A DNA stretch of 39,881 bases from Mesostigma viride (GCA_009746045.1 RPFO01000080.1:11966670-12006550), one strand, 5' to 3'. Counted from the stretch's first letter, positions 1-9,570 are shown. Numbers and translations are program-made. The notes: generated by a model not told the origin, from the letters alone.

Positions 1-648
<648 letters not shown>

Positions 649-825
649 TCATTATCATGATCATTATTATGCTTTACATGATGATGATAATAATTATTAT
701 TATGCTTCTTATGCTTGTTCCTACCAAGCCTGCGCGGGCGCTGCCAGTGCCATCTCTCCCCAGGCTCCATGGCCAAGCGGGAGCACCACCGAGGGCACTC
801 TTTCTGATACTTTTCTTTCTCCCGT

Positions 826-1048
826 CACACACCAGCCCGTCCCTTGCCCCCTCGACCCCTCATTCCCATCCACCTCTCCAGCGCTCGGCGTCCGCATCGT
901 CACACGCCCTTTCCTGACGTGCACTCATTCGTGGGTCTCGTCACCCACCAGGGCAGGGCCTGAGCATCGTCAAGGGCCTATTTTCTGACTCATGTTCTCA
1001 CACGCCAACCCTTTTCTTGCCCCCTCCACCCCTCGCCCATATCACCAG
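826..1048 (+). repeat. partly triplicated intron end with a decoy 3' splice site
   Basis: The sequence just before the kinase exon (pyrimidine-rich, then ccag, then gggcctgagcatcgtcaag) occurs twice: a decoy acceptor with 28 bp of exon start at 950-979, and the real one at 1047-1077. They differ at one base and are 98 bp apart. The cttgccccctc pyrimidine block recurs at about 840 and 1017. The decoy copy reads GLSIVKGL and then hits stops soon after, so only the second copy continues into the open exon. Confidence 0.75.
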
Positions 1049-1945
1049 GGCTGGGCCTGAGCATCGTCAAGGGCCTCACCCAGCAGATGCACGGTGAGCT
1101 GTTTGTCTCCTCCACGCTCGGCCAGGGGTCAGAGTTCTCCTTCACCGCGCGGTTGGGGTTGCCGCCCCCGCCGCAAAACCCGCCACCGCACAAGGAAGGG
1201 CAAGGGAGAGATGGCCCAGGGCGCCTGCCAAGGCCAGGGGGGGCAGGGCAAGGGCAAGCCGAAAAGCAAGGCGGGGGGGCACGCAGGGGGCAGGTGGGTG
1301 GCTGGGGGGGTGGGGGGAGTACGAGGTCACCTGACAGCGCTCCCGCTGGTTCACCTAACAGCGCTCCCGCTGGTGAGTGGAAAATGACCCTTCCTCCCGC
1401 GGGCGAATGGAGCGTGACGCAGCTGGGCGATCCGTCCTCTGCACAAGCGCACGTGGTGCGGTCATCCGCCTCGTCGCCATCATCATGGTCATTGGCGGCG
1501 CCGACCGCTGGAATGGTCACTGACAGCCGGAGGTCCTCCCACTCGGTGTCGTTTGCGTTGGCACAGGAGGCCGACCAGGCAGCGGGCGGCATGGGCAGGC
1601 CTTTCCCCGTGGCAGCCACAGGTGGGGCCATGGCAGGCAGACCCGGTGGCTCTGCGGGTGTTGGTAAGCAATCACAAGGCCATCACGCAGGTGATGTTGC
1701 CAGTGGTGGCGACCAATCGCACGGGCATGAGCTGTTAGAGGTGGTCATCGCAGATGCCAGCGGTGACAGTAACAGTTGCGGCGGCAGGGCGCCAGCGCCA
1801 GCATCCTTGGGTTTGGCGGCGCCCGGTCATGGCGGTGTGCTGGGAGGCATGGCCTGGGATGGGCCGTTGCTGCAACAATCTTCCGCCGCACGCCATTCCT
1901 GTGACGCGCTGCTGCCTCAGCACCCACAAACGCAGCCTGCAAGAC

Positions 1946-2011
<66 letters not shown>

Positions 2012-2685
2012 GTTCCGTGCAGCAACAACAACAACTGCAGGCATCGACGGGGGAGCTTATGACACCAAAGTCAGCCGCTGGGTCGCCACCACCCGCGTCC
2101 CCTGCATCCCCATCGCCGGCGCAACCGCTGCCGCAAGAAAACTCTCTGCCGCGGCCGCCCCGCATCCTTGTCGTGGAGGATTCTCCGCTCATCCAGAAGC
2201 TCACGCAGCGCTTCCTCATGGCGTTCGTGCCGGCCCCGGAGACGGATTTCGCGGCCGACGGTCTGGAGGCATGCGCACTGGTGCTCGGGGAGGCGGGGGC
2301 GGAGCCGGCCGCGCATGGTAGCAGCGACGCGTCGTCCCCCAGTGGGGCAGGCAGCCGGCTGGGCTACTCGTTGCCCTCGTTCTCGTTTGCGATGGATGGG
2401 GACAAGGACAGGAACCAGGGGGGCGGCACGTGCCGCTACGACCTGGTCCTCATGGACCTGAACATGCCCCGCATGAGCGGCGTGGAGGCGTGTCGTGCGA
2501 TTCGTGCCGCAGGCGTGGACGTGCCCGTGGTGGCCCTCACTGGGAATGCTACCACCCGCGACCGCCAGCTGTGCGCTGAAGCCGGGTTTGATGGTTTCCT
2601 GCCCAAGCCGTTCTCAAAGGACCGGCTGCTGGCATTGGTCACCGCGGTGCTGCATGGCACCCACCACGACGACCTGTTTGGGTGA
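1049..2685 (+). CDS. hybrid sensor histidine kinase, C-terminal exon (ATPase G2 box plus receiver domain)
   Basis: The 3' end of a two-component hybrid histidine kinase. The exon follows acceptor ccag at 1045-1048 and starts with LGLSIVKGLTQQMHGEL, the G2 box and end of the HATPase domain, then the family-typical STLGQGSEFSFTARL. A low-complexity linker of about 250 residues follows, with a 20-residue polyQ. The receiver domain starts at RILVVEDSPL (2161). It has the acidic pair at 2176-2181, the phosphoacceptor Asp in LVLMDLNMPRMSG (codon 2455-2457), the Thr of ALTGNAT (2539) and the conserved Lys of LPKPFS (2605). A Ser/Gly-rich insertion of about 50 residues sits between the second helix and the phospho-Asp strand. 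Stop TGA is at 2683. The dimerisation domain and sensor must lie upstream. The receiver would take phosphate from the kinase His. The signal sensed is unknown. Confidence 0.88.
1951..2010 (+). repeat. in-frame (CAG)20 polyglutamine tract
   Basis: Twenty uninterrupted CAG codons lie inside the linker between the ATPase and receiver domains of the histidine kinase. A second Gln-rich stretch (QQQQLQ, using CAA) follows at about 2022. The tract is in frame with both domains, so it should be translated. Length polymorphism is likely, as for any pure triplet run. Confidence 0.95.
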
Positions 2686-3480
2686 TGGCTGGACCCGTTG
2701 GTGGGCGAGGGGAGCCGGCGCGGGGCGTGGGCAGGCCTGTGGCCTATTCGGGCGCTAGCCAAGCCGGTTGGGTGCAAATCGCTACAGCCTAGACCGCAGC
2801 CCCTAGGGTGCCACGAGATTCGTGTGTACACTCTCTTGGGTCTACTCTCGTGTCTAATCTTGTGTACTCGCTTGAGTCTACTCGTGTGTTCTTGAGTCTA
2901 TTCTGTTGAGTCTACTCTGGCCATGAGGGAAGCATTTTGACCCTCTTGCCGTGAAGCGACTCGCATGGAGAGACTAGTGAAGATACGGCCTCGCATGGCA
3001 AGACCTGGTTGGCTTCCGTTTTAATAGAGGGACAGGGGTGGTGTACTGTGAAGCCACGGGAAATGTGCGCCTGGGGTTGGCGTTCTTTCTTGTTCCAGCC
3101 CTTAAGGCATGGCAGGGATCCGGTGTTGCCCACGAAAGGCGTCACATTGCGATGAAGGAAAGATAAGTGGCGTCCTTAAGTGTTGGGCCCATCCGTGGCA
3201 TTAAGTCTAACATGGTCGGGTTGTCCTGCTTCCTGCTGGTGTTCGAAACAATTACGCTGTCACATGCCCCTGTGTGGGCGTGAAGGAGCAAGCAACTCAA
3301 CAAATAGGCGCGTGCCCGTCAGCGTTGTCTTATCGGGGAGGCGGGGGGTGTACATCGAAACAGGTTGTCATGGTTGTCTTGTCACGTAAGGCAACCACCT
3401 TGTGTTTGTGTTATTGACAGAGGAAAGGCCATGAGGGCCATCTCACTCAATAAAGATCGATGAGCGCGCTAATCTCTCTG
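2686..3480. other. intergenic, no gene recognised
   Basis: The 3' flank of the kinase gene. At 2837-2920 there are short imperfect repeats built on ttgagtctactc and tcgtgt. I find no coding segment with family resemblance. The open frames are short and without recognisable motifs. Confidence 0.5.
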
Positions 3481-3489
3481 TAAGTGGAA

Positions 3490-3877
3490 ATGTCTGGCAA
3501 TATTTGCTGGCGTGCCCCCGGCCGCGTGCGGCAGGGCCGCCACCCGTGGACATTTCGTGATAGACTCGGCATGGACATGTGCTACACTAGACGTGACGGG
3601 CTCACCCCCGGGCAGCCTCCTGGTTTGTCTGTAATATGGAGGCAGATGGTGCGCAAGGATAGATGGCAAGTAGTAATGAAGGAGACCACCCCCAAGCCTG
3701 TGGGGGCTCCGCGTGTGACCAAGTATGGCATTCATAGCGATTCGGGCCGCGGTGCCCACACCCCTGTAACTAGGATCTAGATAGCTTATACCTTCCATTC
3801 CATCCCATGTTCCCCTCCCACTGAGGACTTATGCTCACGTGACGCAGTCACGTGTACATTAATTAATTAATTAATTT
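3490..3877 (+). mobile_element. 5'-truncated LINE copy, end of ORF2 and 3' UTR
   Basis: About 290 bp can be read as the extreme C-terminus of a LINE polyprotein. Segments GRHPWTF and GLSVIWRQMVRKDRWQVV match the order GRHLLTW and GLSVIWKKMMDKAKWAQV in the reverse-transcriptase copy at 7110-7260. The ORF ends at 3778-3780. A short 3' UTR carries an inverted pair cacgtgac/gtcacgtg (3836-3854) and ends in a (TTAA)n tail at 3858-3877. Most of the element is missing, as is usual for target-primed insertions that stop early. Confidence 0.75.
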
Positions 3878-4196
3878 GCTGGCATGCTGTGTAGGTGTTT
3901 ATTCCTCTCTAGCATGTATACTGTCCAAATAGGTTGGTGCCCACATTTCTTCTGGACATCAAGCCAAGTTTTTTCCTTTTTTTTTGCACCAGGGTTGCAC
4001 GGGTTTTACCACAACAGATTGCTTGTGGTCTGGATCGTTGCTAGCTTGTACTCTCTGTCTTAACAACCCATCGTCTTATTAAGTGAGACAACTGTGTGTG
4101 TTTTCTGGTAGTTTAAATGTGAGTGTGCTGCATTGACATGCCATTGTTGCCAAGGGCCAGTGGATGCTGCCTTTTTTCCGCCCTTGTATCTGCATA
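3878..4196. other. non-coding spacer between LINE fragments
   Basis: AT-rich sequence with no gene recognised. It contains ttattaagtgagacaact (4077-4094), which recurs at about 9239-9256. It may be the original locus into which the LINE copies inserted. Confidence 0.4.
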
Positions 4197-4293
4197 CAAG
4201 CCTGTGGGGGCTCCGCGTGTGACCAAGTATGGCATTCATAGCGATTCGGGCCGCGGTGCCCACACCCCTGTAACTAGGACCTAGATAGCTTAT
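4197..4293 (+). repeat. 97-bp direct repeat of a LINE ORF2 end
   Basis: This block is almost identical to 3693-3790 (the last codons KPVGAPRVTKYG and the start of the 3' UTR). It breaks at taccatcc, where a different LINE subfamily begins. It is either a very short 5'-truncated insertion or a template-switch product joined to the next copy. Confidence 0.8.
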
Positions 4294-4303
4294 ACCATCC
4301 ATC

Positions 4304-4919
4304 CCACCCAAACTGGCAGCTAGGCTAGACGGCACGGTTTACAGGATGCTCCGACAGGTCCTTAACGTAGGGTTTTCCGAGTTTCCATCATCCGAATCTT
4401 TGTATCATGGCATGCCTCGTATTTCGGACGAGATTACGCAGCGTAGGATAGCATTTGTAGGACATCTTGCTCGCACCAGCCAGGTCGACACCGCCCTTGG
4501 CCTGGCCGGCCCCCAGCGGCTTGGCCAGCCAGGGCGACACATTCTGACCTGGCCTGGCCCCGAGGGCATTCCCAAAAGGGTAGGGAAACCTGTCACGAAC
4601 TACATCCAGATGTTGCTGGACGACCTAGTGGTCCCAGCCCAGTTTGAGCACCGCATCTACTCTCTCTCCCGTCTTTGGACTGCCATGCAGGACAAGACGC
4701 GGTGGAAGAGGATTGTCAAGGCGCACACGCCCGACCCCGTGGGCAAGCCACCTCCCCCCAAGCGGAGGAGGCGTTTTGATGAGTAGTGTAGTTAGGATTT
4801 TCTAGATAGCTTAGAGTTAGGATAGTTCGATCACGCGGCTTCCTCCACCCCATCCATCACGGAATATGTGCTACATGACCTCCCCACGGAGGCATGTTAT
4901 AATTTAATTTTTTTTTTTA
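4304..4919 (+). mobile_element. 5'-truncated LINE copy, C-terminal ORF2 plus 3' UTR
   Basis: An open frame from 4310 to the stop at 4784-4786 covers the C-terminus of a LINE polyprotein. It starts KLAARLDGTVYRMLRQV and includes LYHGMPRI, RRIAFVGHLARTSQVDT, GRHILTWPGP and the basic end PPPPKRRRRFDE. These line up with the reverse-transcriptase copy at 6900-7330, so it is a diverged subfamily. The 3' UTR contains ggaatatgtgctacatgacc and a hairpin around cctccccacggagg, then ends in ataatttaatt and a T run at about 4919. It lacks the catalytic domain and is a dead copy. Confidence 0.8.
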
Positions 4920-4920
4920 A

Positions 4921-5008
4921 TCCATTCCATCCCATGTTCCCCTCCCACTGAGGACTTATGCTCACGTGACACAGTCACGTGTCTATTTAAAATTAATTAA
5001 TTAATTAA
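4921..5008 (+). mobile_element. LINE 3'-end fragment (tail only)
   Basis: About 88 bp repeats the 3' UTR of the copy at 3798-3877: the cccctcccactgagg block, then the cacgtgac/gtcacgtg inverted pair, then (TTAA)n. It follows directly on the tail of the previous LINE copy, giving two LINE ends in a row. Confidence 0.75.
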
Positions 5009-5331
5009 TCTGCATACATGTAGCCGTGCATTTCCTTGATCTAAGACAACCACTCTATTTGTCATTATGAAACTTTGTTGTTTCTCTTAATTAGTGGTTT
5101 CACAAACTATGTTGGAATGCTGTAGGCGTCGATTTAGAAAAAGTTGTCGCGAGAAAGAAACTACCTAAACGACAAATTATTATAAGTTAAATTAAATTAA
5201 AGTTAAATTAAAAATAAAATTATAACATGACTCCGTTGGGAGATCATGTAGCACATATTCCCGTGGATGGATGGAGGGGGGGGGCAAAGCGCCGCGAAAC
5301 CGAACTATCTAACTCTAAGCTAATTAAAAAA
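5001..5331 (+). repeat. left arm of a 331-bp inverted repeat
   Basis: This arm is the reverse complement of 7558-7889 with only a few mismatches and small indels. Its outer half (5010-5180) is unique sequence. Its inner half (5180-5331) is a LINE 3' end in reverse orientation (the tccgttgggagatcatgtagc motif). The two arms enclose the reverse-transcriptase segment. Confidence 0.9.
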
Positions 5332-5341
5332 CATCTGCAAC

Positions 5342-7333
5342 CGCCTTCTGCTGTCGTCGCAACCACCTCCAGCGGCCTGGCAACACAGTTTTCGCACGAT
5401 GCTGTACAAGAACAAGGGGTCGCCTGCCGACCCCGGCAATTACTACAGAGGGGTGTGCATTCAAAGTGCCCCCCTCAAGCTTCTTATGCGGCTCATCCTG
5501 AACCGCCTGCGCACGGCCCTGGACGGTCACCTCAGCGAGACTCAGCACGGCTTCCGTTCAGGTCGCAACACAGTACAGGCGCTCTTCGCTACTCGCCGCC
5601 TGGTGGAGGAACTGCAACGCCTTCAGCCTGGTGAGTCCCCTTTGCACCTTGTGCTGGTGGACTTCATCAAAGCCTTCGATTCGGTTTTCTGGCCTGCGCT
5701 TTGGGACATCCTCGAGTTGTTCCGGATCCCCCGCCCCCTGAAATCTTGCGGTCATCCGCAACCTGTATGAAGGGTCCACCACTTCGGTGCGCACTTCTTA
5801 CAGGACCACGCCCCCATGCCCTTTACAGAAGGGTGTGTGGCAGGGCTGCGTGCTGTCGCCCTACCTGTTCATTATTGTTGTCGAATACGTAATGATTCAG
5901 GCGCGCAAGCGATTTGCCCGCATCGTGGGCAGGGAACCAGGAGTGCAGGTTGCTAACAAATTCTGGCATGGCGGTGCGGACACGGAGATTCGGCTGGCAG
6001 ACATCATCTACGCAGACGACACCAGGCCGGGCCCACTTCAAATGTTCCGAAAAGTGTGACACTTTTGGTCGTTTTTTTGACTTTTTCGACGATCGTCACT
6101 CTGCAGAGTGATTCGTCGTGCGAAATCGTGCGAAATTGTGCGAAATTTGCTGAAATCGTGTGAAATTTGCTGAAATCGTGCGAATTTGTGCGAAATTTGC
6201 TGAAATTGTGCGAAATTTCATGTGAAAAATGTCGACGGTAAAAAATTTTGATGTGCACAACGTGTGTGAATTCATGCGAAATTTTGTCAAACGTCACTCC
6301 CCAAAACGACCCTTGGTTGAAATCCATGCGAAATTGTGCGAAATCATGCAAAATTGTGCGAAATCGTGCGAAATCGTGCGAAAATGTGTGAAAATTTTGC
6401 GAAAATCACGCGAAAATCACGCGAACTCGTGCGAAATTTTATTTTTTTTTTGCGAAAATAGCGAAAAAGTGTCACACACTTGGCTTGGACGGCGGAACAT
6501 TTGAAGTGGGCCCGGCCACCACCCTCTTCGAGGACACTGAGCACGTGCAGACATGGCTTGACTGCCTGGCTCTCGAGGCCCGTGCAGTGGGGCTGGAGGT
6601 CAGCAAGAAGACAGAGGCCCTGGCGGTTGGGCTCACCAACTCACCGCCGCCCCTCTATCTCCTAGACGGCTCTCGAGTCCTATATCGGGACCGCGTTAAG
6701 CTGCTGGGCAGCCTGCTCCCCAGCTGCGAGGTTGATGTGGACCATCGCATCTCCCTCGCCTGGCACGCTTTACGCCAGTACCGGGCCCTGTGGTGCAAGC
6801 CCCTGGGCAAGATCGAGAAACAGGACCTGTTCAAGGTCCTCGTGCTTCCTGTTCTCACGTACGGAGCCGAGACGTGGACCCTCACCGCCGACCTGGCCCG
6901 CAAGCTGGACGGCGCGGTCACCAGCATGCTGCGTTCCATTTTCAGAGTAGGATATGCTGCTCATGTCCGCAATGAGGACCTGTACCAGGGCATGCCCTAT
7001 ATCACCAGCACCATTAAGCAACGACGCCTGCAGCTAGTAGGGCACCTAGCTCGCACCAACCAGGTAGACACCTCACGTGGCCCCCCCGCAGGACTGCGAC
7101 CAGCCCAGCCTGGCCGGCACCTCCTGACGTGGGCTGGGCCCAGTGATGTTAGACGCCGCAAGGCCCGCACCTTCAAAGAACAGCTAGTAGAGGACATGGG
7201 GGGCCTCGGCCTCTCCGTGATTTGGAAGAAGATGATGGACAAGGCCAAGTGGGCCCAGGTCATAGAGGACAACGAGCCCCCCCCAGTGGGGAAGCGCCCG
7301 CGTGTGCAATCCTGTGGGAGGCACGCCAGATAG
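5342..7333 (+). pseudogene. non-LTR retrotransposon reverse transcriptase, interrupted
   Basis: The central and C-terminal part of a LINE ORF2, which would copy element RNA into DNA at a nicked target. It starts without an ATG inside the domain (AAWQHSFRTMLYKNKG), then NYYRGVCIQSAPLKLL, GFRSGRNT, LVLVDFIKAFDSV with a catalytic Asp, QGCVLSPYLF and YADD (6009-6020). After an insertion it continues TLFEDTEHVQTWL, LTYGAETWTL and RRLQLVGHLART, and stops at 7331-7333. There are two breaks: a frameshift near 5750, between RIPRPL and VIRNLYEG, and a 493-bp insertion directly after YADDT. The endonuclease domain and 5' part are missing. Frame and sequence are otherwise well kept, so the damage looks recent. 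It sits between two inverted arms. Confidence 0.88.
6025..6517. mobile_element. MITE-like non-autonomous DNA transposon with 25-bp terminal inverted repeats
   Basis: The termini are perfect 25-bp inverted repeats (6025-6049 and 6493-6517; outer bases ggccgggcccacttcaaatg). The flanks are direct repeats ACCA (6021-6024 and 6518-6521), read as a 4-bp target duplication. Removing the element and one ACCA puts the host reverse transcriptase back in frame across YADDTTLFEDT, which confirms the boundaries. Subterminal cgaaaagtgtgacac and gtgtcacacac are also roughly inverted. The inside is made of many gtgcgaaat-type repeats with no coding potential for a transposase. I cannot assign a superfamily. 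Confidence 0.88.
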
Positions 7334-7530
7334 CTCCCCTAGGGCAGCGTGCGGCTGCCTAGATAGATGTTGTAGTTAGAATGCTGTTAGATAGATGTAG
7401 TGTAGCCAATGTAGATAGATTAGACCGGTAGGACTGGTTGCACCCATGCATCCATCCATCCATCGGGGTTAATGCTCCGTGACTCCCCAACGGGAGCACG
7501 AGTCTAATTAATTAATTAATTAATTAAAAA
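7334..7530 (+). mobile_element. 3' UTR and tail of the LINE copy
   Basis: This follows the reverse-transcriptase stop codon. It contains gatagatgttgtagttagaatg, a catccatc run, and ctccgtgactccccaacgggagcacgag, in which ctccc and gggag can pair. It ends in (TTAA)n at 7504-7527. The same UTR recurs as a short insertion at 11412-11594 and, in part, on the minus strand at 10555-10632, so it defines one LINE subfamily. Confidence 0.8.
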
Positions 7531-7557
7531 ATTAAATTAATTTTTTTTTTAATTTAA

Positions 7558-7889
7558 TTTTTTAATTAGCTTAGAGTTAGATAGTTCGGTTTCGCGGCGC
7601 TTTGCCCCCCCCCTCCATCCATCCACGGGAATATGTGCTACATGATCTCCCAACGGTCCAGTCATGTTATAATTTAATTTTTAATTTAACTTTAATTTAA
7701 TTTAATTTTATAATTTGTCGTTTAGGTAGTTTCTTTCTCGCGACAACTTTTTCTAAATTGACGCCTACAGCATTCCAACATAGTTTGTGAAACCACTAAT
7801 TAAGAGAAACAACAAAGTTTCATAATGACAAATAGAGTGGTTGTCTTAGATCAAGGAAATGCACGGCTACATGTATGCAGATTAATTAA
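7558..7889 (-). repeat. right arm of the 331-bp inverted repeat
   Basis: The reverse complement of 5001-5331. Read on the plus strand it is a LINE 3' end (gttcggtttcgcggcgctttg, then gggaatatgtgctacatga, then ataatttaattt), followed by about 172 bp of unique sequence ending at tgcagattaattaa. The similarity ends at 7558 and 7889. Confidence 0.9.
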
Positions 7890-8046
7890 GCTATTAAATT
7901 AATTAATTAATTAATTAGGAACATAACTCCGTTGGGATGTGATTTATCTAGTACCAAATCCGAAAGGCTTGCATCACTCCCCGGACAGGAGAACTTTTGC
8001 GGATGACTGTAGGTGTAAGTTGGCGATGCCATGGTAACCGGAGACG

Positions 8047-8103
8047 TCCGTCCTATAGTCAGCAAAATTGGTGCGAGAGGTCCCCAGTTCGATTCCGGTC
8101 GGA
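8047..8103 (+). other. tRNA-like fragment (SINE head or tRNA pseudogene)
   Basis: The ends tccgtcc (8047-8053) and ggtcgga (8097-8103) pair in six of seven positions like an acceptor stem. In between lie tatagtcagcaaaattgg, resembling a D arm or A box, and agttcgattcc, a good T-loop or B box. At 57 nt it is about 15 nt too short for a tRNA, and no anticodon arm can be drawn. It is therefore either a degraded tRNA gene or the Pol III promoter head of a SINE. Confidence 0.4.
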
Positions 8104-8152
8104 TTCATTTGCAGATCGCGTTTTCCGCGTTTTCCGCGGCCTGGCACTGAAC

Positions 8153-8172
8153 GCAAAGGTTTTCACCTTTGC
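8153..8172. other. small perfect hairpin
   Basis: The arms gcaaaggt and acctttgc (8 bp each) are separated by 4 nt. It lies 50 bp after the tRNA-like fragment and could be part of the same small element. Confidence 0.4.
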
Positions 8173-8188
8173 GGAGTGTCTGATCAGA

Positions 8189-8240
8189 ATAACTCCGTTG
8201 GGAGTATATGTAGCACATAGCCCTGAGAAGGGGCATATGA
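8189..8240 (-). mobile_element. LINE 3'-end fragment, reverse orientation
   Basis: About 52 bp starting ataactccgttgggag, with atgtagcacat and the short palindrome ccctgagaagggg. It is nearly identical to 8964-9014 and related to the tail motif in the inverted arms. On the minus strand it reads as the 3' end of a LINE. Confidence 0.6.
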
Positions 8241-8605
8241 GCCTATAATACATTCTAAGCTACTTCCTGCAAGGGTGGGAATGTAAACAACACTTGCTCT
8301 AGGTGCACCAGGGCACCCGCACCCTCATGGTCTATCACGCTATGCCCGGGTAAGGGGGGAGCATGCCTGTGAGGGGGAAGATCATCATGGCTATACAAGA
8401 GCTATGGCATGGCTTCTCAGCAGAGAGTGACTCCCTGCATGGGCACAACATTACTAAATAAGGCTAGGCATCGTCTGGAGTGTGGCACATCATAGGCACA
8501 CATGTACATGACTAAAAAGGCTAGGCCTCAGCTGGTATAGTGCCTGTAGTAGGCGGGCATGTACAAGGCCACTGTCTAACTATTCTACACTACTGCTGTA
8601 TTCCC

Positions 8606-8870
8606 CTAGGCTGGGGCTGGAGTTGCTGGGGCCGCGGTGGTCGAGGGGGTCGCTTGCCAGGGCTTGTGGCCGACGTAGATGGCCGCCCCCTTCCAGTACA
8701 CCGGCTGGCCCGCCTTGGTCTGCCGGAGCTGGAGGTAGGTCTGCCATAGCTCCCGTCGTCGTTGTTGCTGTGCCAGGGTCAAGTCGTCGTCAAGGGTGAA
8801 GAGAGTCTTCTCGAGCCGCTTGCGGCGTCTGAGAAAAGAAATCTTGTCCGCCGGGGTCTTAAAGGTGAAG
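8606..8870 (-). pseudogene. LINE-type ORF fragment, C-terminal region (ORF1-like)
   Basis: The minus strand is open from about 8870 to the stop at 8606-8608. It reads FKTPADKISFLRRRKRLEKT, then LTLAQQQRRRELWQTYLQ, then PVYWKGAAIYVGHKPW, and ends in a Pro/Ala/Thr tail. The pattern of an Arg-rich helix followed by YWKGAAIYV-G resembles the C-terminus of nucleic-acid-binding ORF1 proteins of algal LINEs, as I recall them. No start codon or upstream domain is present. It is probably a fragment of an element inserted on the minus strand. Confidence 0.5.
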
Positions 8871-8879
8871 CTATTAAAT

Positions 8880-9014
8880 AAGCTAATCTAATCTAGAAAA
8901 CCCTACCCTATACTACTCAGCAAAGCGCCCCTTCCGCTTGGGGGTAATTAAATTAAAAGTAGCATAACTCCGTTGGGAGTGTATGTAGCACATATCCCTG
9001 AGAAGGGGCATATG
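8880..9014 (-). mobile_element. LINE ORF2 end and 3' tail fragments, reverse orientation
   Basis: On the minus strand, 9014-8964 is a LINE tail motif (gtgctacatacactcccaac). After a short AT stretch, 8945-8880 reads ccccaagcggaaggggcgc and then a stop, tagtatagggtagggttttctag. That is the same ORF2 end (Pro-Pro-Lys-Arg-rich, then stop) and UTR start as at 4755-4810. The pieces are joined in an order that no intact element has. Confidence 0.6.
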
Positions 9015-9460
9015 GCTTTCAATGTATACACTCTTGGCCAGTGTTTCTGCTAAGGTGGGGGGCATTCCGGACAAACTGGACGAGGCCACGTAACGGCCGA
9101 GGGGGGGGGGGTGCCGCCCCCCCCCGGCCGCCGGCTATTTTTTTTCCCAAAACAAAAAACTCTATAGCAATTATATCATGCTTATAAAATGGGTTTATTG
9201 GTCTCTTACAAAACTGGGGGCATCGTTTACATAAAATTTATTAAGTGAGACAACTAGTAAATTTATCCTGTATACTAATTTAGCAATTGTCACTCATCCG
9301 CCACTATCCAGGGCATCGCGACTTTCCCGCCAATCCAAAAAGCCTAGGAAATACTGAACGCCAATACGAAAGAGGCGGACCTACTGACCACCAACCCTCG
9401 CGAAGCACCCAGCGAGCGAAGGGAGCTGCGCTGAAAGCGCACAGCTAGCGCTGCGAGCGG
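9015..9460. other. non-coding, homopolymer-rich
   Basis: A run of G at about 9101 and a run of C at about 9116 lie close together and could fold on each other. I see no gene. At about 9415-9460 the sequence becomes rich in gcgagcg words that lead into the next repeat. Confidence 0.4.
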
Positions 9461-9461
9461 C

Positions 9462-9570
9462 GAGCACCGTACTGTTCAGCGGGCCGCGAGCGAAGCGAGC
9501 ACTGTACTGTTCAGCGGGCCGCGAGCGAAGCGAGCACCGTACTATTCAGCGGGCCGCGAGCGAAGCAAGC
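9462..9570 (+). repeat. 35-bp tandem repeat, three copies
   Basis: The unit begins gagcaccgtactgttcagcg and ends gcgagcgaagc, with a few substitutions between copies. The gcgagcgaagcgagc word is itself semi-palindromic (cgcttcgctcgc on the other strand). Coding potential is nil. Confidence 0.75.

Noticed and set aside
4077-9256. Shared 18-bp word ttattaagtgagacaact at 4077 and 9239
   Set aside because: Too short and isolated to tell an element from chance or a small duplication.
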